IMG/VR virus record: IMGVR_UViG_3300032006_002703 | Coordinates: 43,411 to 107,410 of that record | Origin: a virus | Strand: one strand, 5' to 3' | DNA length: 64,000 nucleotides | In this document: one piece after another, positions 59,448 through 64,000 of the stretch | How positions within the stretch are numbered: the first letter of the stretch is position 1 | Layout of the letters: the number at the start of each line of letters is the position of its first letter | Notes under the pieces: generated by a model | Told to the model about the DNA's origin: nothing | What the model saw: only the letters and a program-made list of their open reading frames with translations | Database searches by the model: none | Made by a program: the position numbers and the translations under genes

Positions 59448-61454
59448 ATGCCAATCCTAGGCGCTGCAATACATGACCTTTCAAAATTGCGAGCAGAGAC
59501 TTGGTCTGATAACAAAGGGTCTAGTACTATGAAAAAAAAGAAAATTTTATATCATAGCAATTACTGCAAGGCGTTTACGGGCTTTGGAAAAAATGCAAAA
59601 AATATATTATCCTACCTATCTAGAACAGGTAAGTATGAATTAGTAGAGTTTTGCAATGGGGTTAAGTGGGGAAATAAAGATCTAGAAATGCTCCCTTGGA
59701 CATGCGAAGGATCAATACCCGAAAACGATAGGTTGATACAAGAAATACAGAAAGACGAGACAAGAGCGAGGCAAATGGGTTATGGGGCAAATTGCATTGA
59801 TGATATAATTGAAAGAGAAAAGCCAGATATATATTTAGGAGTAGAGGACATTTGGGCGTTCTCAAAATACTGGGATAAAAAATGGTGGAATAAACTAAAT
59901 TGCATGGTTTGGACAACCCTGGACAGTTTGCCAATTTTACCAGACGCAGTAAAGGCAGCAGAAAAAATAAAGCACTATTATACCTGGTCAACATTTGCAA
60001 CAAGAGAGTTAAATAAACTAGGTCACAAGCACGTAGAGTGTTTACATGGCTCCGTAGACACAAAGACCTTCTTTAGATATCCTGATGAGGCAAGAAAAGA
60101 CATAAGAAAAGGGAATAACATTTCGGATGATGATTTCATAATAGGTTTTGTATTCAGAAATCAATTAAGGAAAAGTGCGCCCAATTTACTAGATGGGTTT
60201 AAGGAATTTTTACAAAGAAATCCAAAAGCAAAAGGAAAATTATTGTTGCATACTTCATGGTCAGAGGGTTGGGACATTCCAAGGCTACTACATGAAAAAG
60301 GGATAGATAAGTCCTTAGTCCTAACAACATATTTCTGTTCTAATTGTAATGCCTATGAAATAAAACCATTCGAGGGCGAGGATAAGAATAGCGGAGAGCG
60401 CCAGCCTTGTAAATTTTGCGGAGAGAAAAATAGTATGAATACAACCAGTGTTAAATCTGGAGTTAACGAAAGGCAGCTGAATGAGATATATAACGCTATG
60501 GATGTTTACTGTCACCCATTTACCAGTGGCGGGCAAGAGCTTCCAATTCAAGAAGCGAAACTAACGGAGCTTATTACTTTAGTTACAAACTATAGTTGCG
60601 GAGAGGATGGCTGCAATCAAGAAAGTGGAGGAATGCCTTTAGAGTGGGCGGAGTACAGGGAACCAGGAACTCAATTCATAAAAGCCAGCACACACCCATC
60701 CAGCATTGCAAGACAATTAACAAAAGTCCACAAAATGCCAAAAGATAAACGAAGAAGGATGGGACAAAAAGCAAGAAAATATGTCGTAGATAATTACAGT
60801 ATAGAAGTAATAGGCAAGCGCCTTGAAAACATTTTTGATTCAATGCCATTCTCAGATTGGGATTTTAATTTTGACTCCCTAAAACCAGACCCAACCTACA
60901 ATCCACCAGAAATAGAGAGTGACGAAGAATGGCTAATTGACATCTATCACAACATCTTAAAAATGAATGTAGATAAAGAGGAATCTGGACACAAACATTG
61001 GACAAAAGAATTAAAAAAAGGAAAAAGCAGGAATGACATCCTTCGGTATTTTAAAAAGGTTGCAGAGAAGGATCATGAGGCGGCAAATAAATTAAAAATC
61101 GAAGACTTTCTAGATAAAGAAGATGAAGGCAAGCGTGTCCTGTGTGTTATGCCTCAATCAATTGGGGATGTATTCCTGACAACCTCCTTAATTTCAAATA
61201 TTAAAAAAACTTATCCAGAGTATAACATATATTATGCGACCAAACAAGAATACTTTGAAATACTAGACGGGAACCCGCACATCCATAAGGTTATTCCATA
61301 CTCAAAAGAAATGGAAAACCTTGCAATACTAGAAGGGCAAGGAAAGCATAAGGGTTATTTTGAAATAGCATTCCTTCCATTTATTGGAACCCAGAGAATT
61401 TTAAATTATATGCACAACGGAAAAGATAAAATACAATTCGATATATGCACTTAA
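59448..61454 (+). CDS. GT4 glycosyltransferase with DUF4214-like and half-GT9 domains
   Basis: 668 residues. Domain 1 (about 28-460) is a GT-B glycosyltransferase: KILYHSNYCKAFTGFGKNAK, a Cys4 zinc-knuckle-like insert (YFCSNCNAYE and PCKFCGEKN), and MDVYCHPFTSGGQELPIQEA, the donor-binding region. Domain 2 (about 500-545, IDIYHNILKMNVDKEESGHK) resembles DUF4214. Domain 3 (about 560-668, RVLCVMPQSIGDVFLTTSLI) is only the N-terminal half of a GT9 fold and ends abruptly. The next overlapping gene supplies the other half. The N-terminal 27 residues precede a second ATG at 59529, which may be the true start. Confidence 0.7.
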   Translation: MPILGAAIHDLSKLRAETWSDNKGSSTMKKKKILYHSNYCKAFTGFGKNAKNILSYLSRTGKYELVEFCNGVKWGNKDLEMLPWTCEGSIPENDRLIQEIQKDETRARQMGYGANCIDDIIEREKPDIYLGVEDIWAFSKYWDKKWWNKLNCMVWTTLDSLPILPDAVKAAEKIKHYYTWSTFATRELNKLGHKHVECLHGSVDTKTFFRYPDEARKDIRKGNNISDDDFIIGFVFRNQLRKSAPNLLDGFKEFLQRNPKAKGKLLLHTSWSEGWDIPRLLHEKGIDKSLVLTTYFCSNCNAYEIKPFEGEDKNSGERQPCKFCGEKNSMNTTSVKSGVNERQLNEIYNAMDVYCHPFTSGGQELPIQEAKLTELITLVTNYSCGEDGCNQESGGMPLEWAEYREPGTQFIKASTHPSSIARQLTKVHKMPKDKRRRMGQKARKYVVDNYSIEVIGKRLENIFDSMPFSDWDFNFDSLKPDPTYNPPEIESDEEWLIDIYHNILKMNVDKEESGHKHWTKELKKGKSRNDILRYFKKVAEKDHEAANKLKIEDFLDKEDEGKRVLCVMPQSIGDVFLTTSLISNIKKTYPEYNIYYATKQEYFEILDGNPHIHKVIPYSKEMENLAILEGQGKHKGYFEIAFLPFIGTQRILNYMHNGKDKIQFDICT

Positions 61455-62662
61455 TAGAACAATATGCACTTAACTGTGGAGTTAAAATAGATCAGCCTCA
61501 AGTTGAAGAGAGCTTTTACCCAGTACCTTTTGAGAAATATATAACACTTCACGCGAGTAGCGGAATGGCGGCAAAAAACTACGATCATTACAATGATGTA
61601 ATGAAAATGATTTATCCCTATTTAAAAAAAGAGGGGATCGAAGTAATACAAATAGGAGGGGAATCAGATGCGCCCATCTCTTATGCCCATAGTTATCGAG
61701 GGACGACAACCCTTAAGCAAACTTTTTATTTAATTAAAAATTCACTATTGCACTTTGGGAACGATTCATTCAGCACTCATGTTGCATCAGGATATAATAA
61801 GCCGATAGTTTCCCTATATAGCGTTTTATACAAGGAGTGTTGCGGGCCCTACTTTGGAGACAAAGACATACAAGTCATGCTGGAGCCAGACATGACTAAT
61901 AAAAAATGCTCCTTTTCCGATAAAGAGAATCCTAAGAGAGTGAATGAGATTCTCCCAGAGGAGGTAGCAAGAAGCGTTTTGGATCAATTAAAAATAGAAC
62001 ATAACTTACATAGAATAAAAACAGTTCACATCGGGAGCTTTTTTCACACGCCGATCATAGAGGTTATTCCAAATTTTATTATGGATCCAGGCTTCATGTC
62101 TGGGTCGGTATTAAATATAAGAATGGACCTTGCTTTTGAAGAAAGAAATTTAGCACATTGGGCCCAACAGAAAAAAATTAACATTTTCACAGACAAGGAA
62201 ATAGAAACAACTTATTTAGTAGCCATAAAAGATCAAATAATGGGCATTACCTACGAAGTAGGGGTTGACTCCAGCCCAGAATATATATCCCAATTAAAAG
62301 CCCTAGGCTTCAATGTAGTACTTCACACAAAAGACAGGGATAACCTAAAAAGGATAAGATTAGACTTCTTCGATTGGCAGGTTCAGTATTTTGAACCTAA
62401 AACAAAAAAAATGCTTGACAATTACTCCGAATTATGTGATAATAGCCACTATGAAAGTTCAAAAATACTATTATCGAATGGACAAAAATATCCCTCCAAG
62501 GCTGCGTGGCTCAGAGACCTTCCTGGAGTGGATTCCGACCACCCGATTCTAGATTGTTCAGAATTTTGGGAAGAGCAAGATTACTTAAAAATATATAACG
62601 GAGAAATAGAAGATGGCACGGAAGAAAACACAAAATACCAGCGAGAGCACAGTAGAGAATAG
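61445..62662 (+). CDS. C-terminal half of a GT9 glycosyltransferase plus an extra domain
   Basis: 405 residues. The first 165 residues are the C-terminal Rossmann half of a GT9 enzyme: KYITLHASSGMAAKNYDHYN, EGIEVIQIGGES, LLHFGNDSFSTHVASGYNKP with the donor-binding His. The N-terminal half is encoded at the end of the preceding gene, with a 10-nt overlap in a different frame. The rest (about 200-405) has no family I recognise but includes WLRDLPGVDSDHPILDCSE. The 3' end overlaps the next gene by 50 nt. Either a natural split pair or a recent frameshift. Confidence 0.65.
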   Translation: MHLIEQYALNCGVKIDQPQVEESFYPVPFEKYITLHASSGMAAKNYDHYNDVMKMIYPYLKKEGIEVIQIGGESDAPISYAHSYRGTTTLKQTFYLIKNSLLHFGNDSFSTHVASGYNKPIVSLYSVLYKECCGPYFGDKDIQVMLEPDMTNKKCSFSDKENPKRVNEILPEEVARSVLDQLKIEHNLHRIKTVHIGSFFHTPIIEVIPNFIMDPGFMSGSVLNIRMDLAFEERNLAHWAQQKKINIFTDKEIETTYLVAIKDQIMGITYEVGVDSSPEYISQLKALGFNVVLHTKDRDNLKRIRLDFFDWQVQYFEPKTKKMLDNYSELCDNSHYESSKILLSNGQKYPSKAAWLRDLPGVDSDHPILDCSEFWEEQDYLKIYNGEIEDGTEENTKYQREHSRE

Positions 62663-63422
62663 CGTAACAATTTCAGATGCAGGGGTGGATAACTCGTTTG
62701 GCCCTTCTTTATTCCAAAGAGACGAGAATGGTTTGCTAAAGAATACTCAGTACGAATTTAATGAAGACGGCTCCGTAAACTGGAGGGCGATGATTAAAGA
62801 GGAGCACCTCTTCCCCAATAAAGGCTGGTTTGAATCCAGAAAGAGGGAGGTTCCCTCTTCAGCGGAAGGCCTGGCAGATCATCAACTCTTGATTAAACTA
62901 AGTGGAATTAAGGAGCTTGCAAAACTTAGGGGATTTAATCACATTAGTTACCGAACGGAAAAATGCGAACAGAATCATGTTGCTGTAAATTGCACCATAA
63001 GTTTTATACCAAATTACGAAACAGGAGGAGCTTGCGTTTCATATGAAGATATGGCCAATGCAACGCTAGAAAACACAAGCAGTTTTGCAACTAAATTCCT
63101 AGAAACCATTGCCTGCAACAGAGCTTTTGTTAGAGCTGTTAGAAATTTTTTAAATGTTCACATTGTTGGCGATGATGAAATCGACAAGTCCAACAATCCA
63201 ATGATTACAGCATCAGCACCATCCTCACTTACCCCCTCCAGCATCCTAGAGAGTCAGGTTAGGGATAAGTTAAATTGCGGAAACTTCGATGCCTTTAAGC
63301 AGGTGCTAAGGAATTGGTGGCAAGAAAAGAAATACAACAATCAAGAGGTAGGCAAATGGGCCTCATTTGACGATGTCCCAGCAAAGGAAGCTAGGGTCTT
63401 ATTGAAACTCATAAATGATTGA
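62613..63422 (+). CDS. Possible Rad52-like single-strand annealing protein
   Basis: 269 residues. LLKNTQYEFNEDGSVNWRAM and LADHQLLIKLSGIKELAKLR open a domain, followed by KCEQNHVAVNCTISFIPNYE and SSFATKFLETIACNRAFVRA with VRNFLNVHIVG. The last element resembles the alanine/arginine helix of Rad52-type annealing proteins, but overall support is thin. A C-terminal 70-residue helical part follows a Ser/Pro linker. The gene overlaps the preceding GT9 gene by 50 nt. If correct, it would pair with the recombinase and SSB-like proteins in phage recombination. Confidence 0.35.
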   Translation: MARKKTQNTSESTVENSVTISDAGVDNSFGPSLFQRDENGLLKNTQYEFNEDGSVNWRAMIKEEHLFPNKGWFESRKREVPSSAEGLADHQLLIKLSGIKELAKLRGFNHISYRTEKCEQNHVAVNCTISFIPNYETGGACVSYEDMANATLENTSSFATKFLETIACNRAFVRAVRNFLNVHIVGDDEIDKSNNPMITASAPSSLTPSSILESQVRDKLNCGNFDAFKQVLRNWWQEKKYNNQEVGKWASFDDVPAKEARVLLKLIND

Positions 63423-63437
63423 TTTAAAGGCATATTG

Positions 63438-63446
63438 GTGTAATAT
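63438..63446 (+). promoter_or_regulatory. Class B promoter motif before the last gene
   Basis: GTGTAATAT, 17 nt before the ATG at 63455. A TTGATT lies 16 bp upstream of TAATAT, so a class A reading is also possible. Confidence 0.4.
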
Positions 63447-63454
63447 AAACCAGT

Positions 63455-64000
63455 ATGCCTTTCGATTTACCACCAAACGCCAAGATTGGAGACGAATACG
63501 TTTTTGCGGGCCGTAAGTATATAGCTCGACAAGACCCAGCACCTCGTCGCCCAAGCGATTTTCGAACAAAAGACGAAGCTGTAGCGGCGTTTGTTCCAGA
63601 TATTTATAGACTAGAAAACGTAGGCTTAGCGAGCTGGACCGATGAAAGTCTTCGAGATCACTTCGAGAACAGCGGTTACAAAGAATGCAAATTTTACAAT
63701 CCATCTACAGGTCAATTCGAAAGCTTTCCTATTTACGAGCACTTTGCAAGGTGCAACTTTTTTTGGCCTTATAGTTCTGTAGAGGATCTAGGGGATCCAG
63801 TCCTTGCCCTCGAGGATGCTCTTCAAAATTTTAATCCTGAGGCATTTATCGCAGATAGCCTGTGGCCAGACCAAGCGAGTTTTGACGCATGGTATACAAC
63901 TAACCAATCGACAGCACACAATTGGATGACTCATTATCCAGATGTTAATTTCTATTCACAACAAGCAGGTAAAACTTGGGCGGATTACGGAATAACCCAA
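63455..64000 (+). CDS. Hypothetical protein, partial at the window edge
   Basis: The frame is open from the ATG at 63455 to the window end (182 residues seen). It begins MPFDLPPNAKIGDEYVFAGR, then KYIARQDPAPRRPSDF, and is rich in aromatic and acidic residues (NFFWPYSSVEDLGDP, SFDAWYTTNQSTAHNW). No signal peptide or known motif was found. The composition and class B motif upstream are like those of virion proteins, which is the best guess. Confidence 0.45.
   Translation, partial: MPFDLPPNAKIGDEYVFAGRKYIARQDPAPRRPSDFRTKDEAVAAFVPDIYRLENVGLASWTDESLRDHFENSGYKECKFYNPSTGQFESFPIYEHFARCNFFWPYSSVEDLGDPVLALEDALQNFNPEAFIADSLWPDQASFDAWYTTNQSTAHNWMTHYPDVNFYSQQAGKTWADYGITQ

Noticed and set aside
1-64000. 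tRNA or rRNA genes
   Set aside because: None recognised by eye; gaps between genes are too short for most, though a covariance-model scan would be needed to be certain.

Overview
The window reads as an internal piece of a large tailed-phage genome. It holds a phage-type RecA/UvsX recombinase, DnaB-like helicase, Toprim primase, PD-(D/E)XK nucleases, SSB, a small sigma factor, a dNMP kinase, a portal-like protein and about ten large repeat-rich or LamG-type virion proteins. Coding density is very high, with many 4-base ATGA overlaps, and no integrase, tRNA, rRNA or attachment site was seen. Terminase, major capsid and sheath/tube genes are missing and presumably lie outside. The left end carries a DUF1501 protein and other secreted proteins of a kind common in Planctomycetes/Verrucomicrobia/Lentisphaerae, so a host from that group is a reasonable but unproven inference.

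Layout. 1-10.7 kb (minus strand): secreted, membrane and metal-binding genes (vWA protein, HMA protein, proline-rich protein, DUF1501, lipoprotein, DUF2784-like), then three tightly coupled genes for a full fatty-acid beta-oxidation cycle: acyl-CoA dehydrogenase, FadB-type hydratase/dehydrogenase and FadA-type thiolase. 10.7-18.7 kb (minus): NUDIX hydrolase, nucleases, primase, helicase, recombinase and a coiled-coil membrane protein. 18.7-25.8 kb (minus): a likely virion protein, a J-domain protein, a 75-bp-repeat fibre gene ending in a strong terminator, two sulfotransferases and two DUF2827-like glycosyltransferases. 25.9-40.2 kb (plus): portal-like gene and a run of large tail/fibre proteins. 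40.2-46.8 kb (minus): two repeat fibre genes, an FmdB-like protein, a glycosyltransferase, SSB, sigma factor and dNMP kinase. 46.9-64 kb (plus): a winged-helix regulator, then about 16 genes for glycosyl transfer, sugar-nucleotide synthesis, methylation and sulfation, interleaved with a secreted serine protease, a possible ssDNA-binding protein and a possible Rad52-like annealing protein.

Regulation is unusually readable. Class A promoters (TTGACA, 16-17 bp, TATAAT-like) sit with the -10 box only 6-8 nt before the start codon at replication, regulatory and glycan transcription units. Class B sites (GTGTA followed by A/T-rich bases, no clear -35) lie 14-18 nt before the start codon of virion genes, the protease and several secreted-protein genes. 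Both imply leaderless or nearly leaderless mRNAs, with downstream genes translated by coupling. A natural model is host-sigma70 early transcription and phage-sigma late transcription.

The most interesting content is the complete beta-oxidation cassette next to phage replication genes, the two-class leaderless promoter system, and the roughly 20 glycan-modifying genes, several of them fused or split. All function calls are from reading sequence motifs; no database search was possible.
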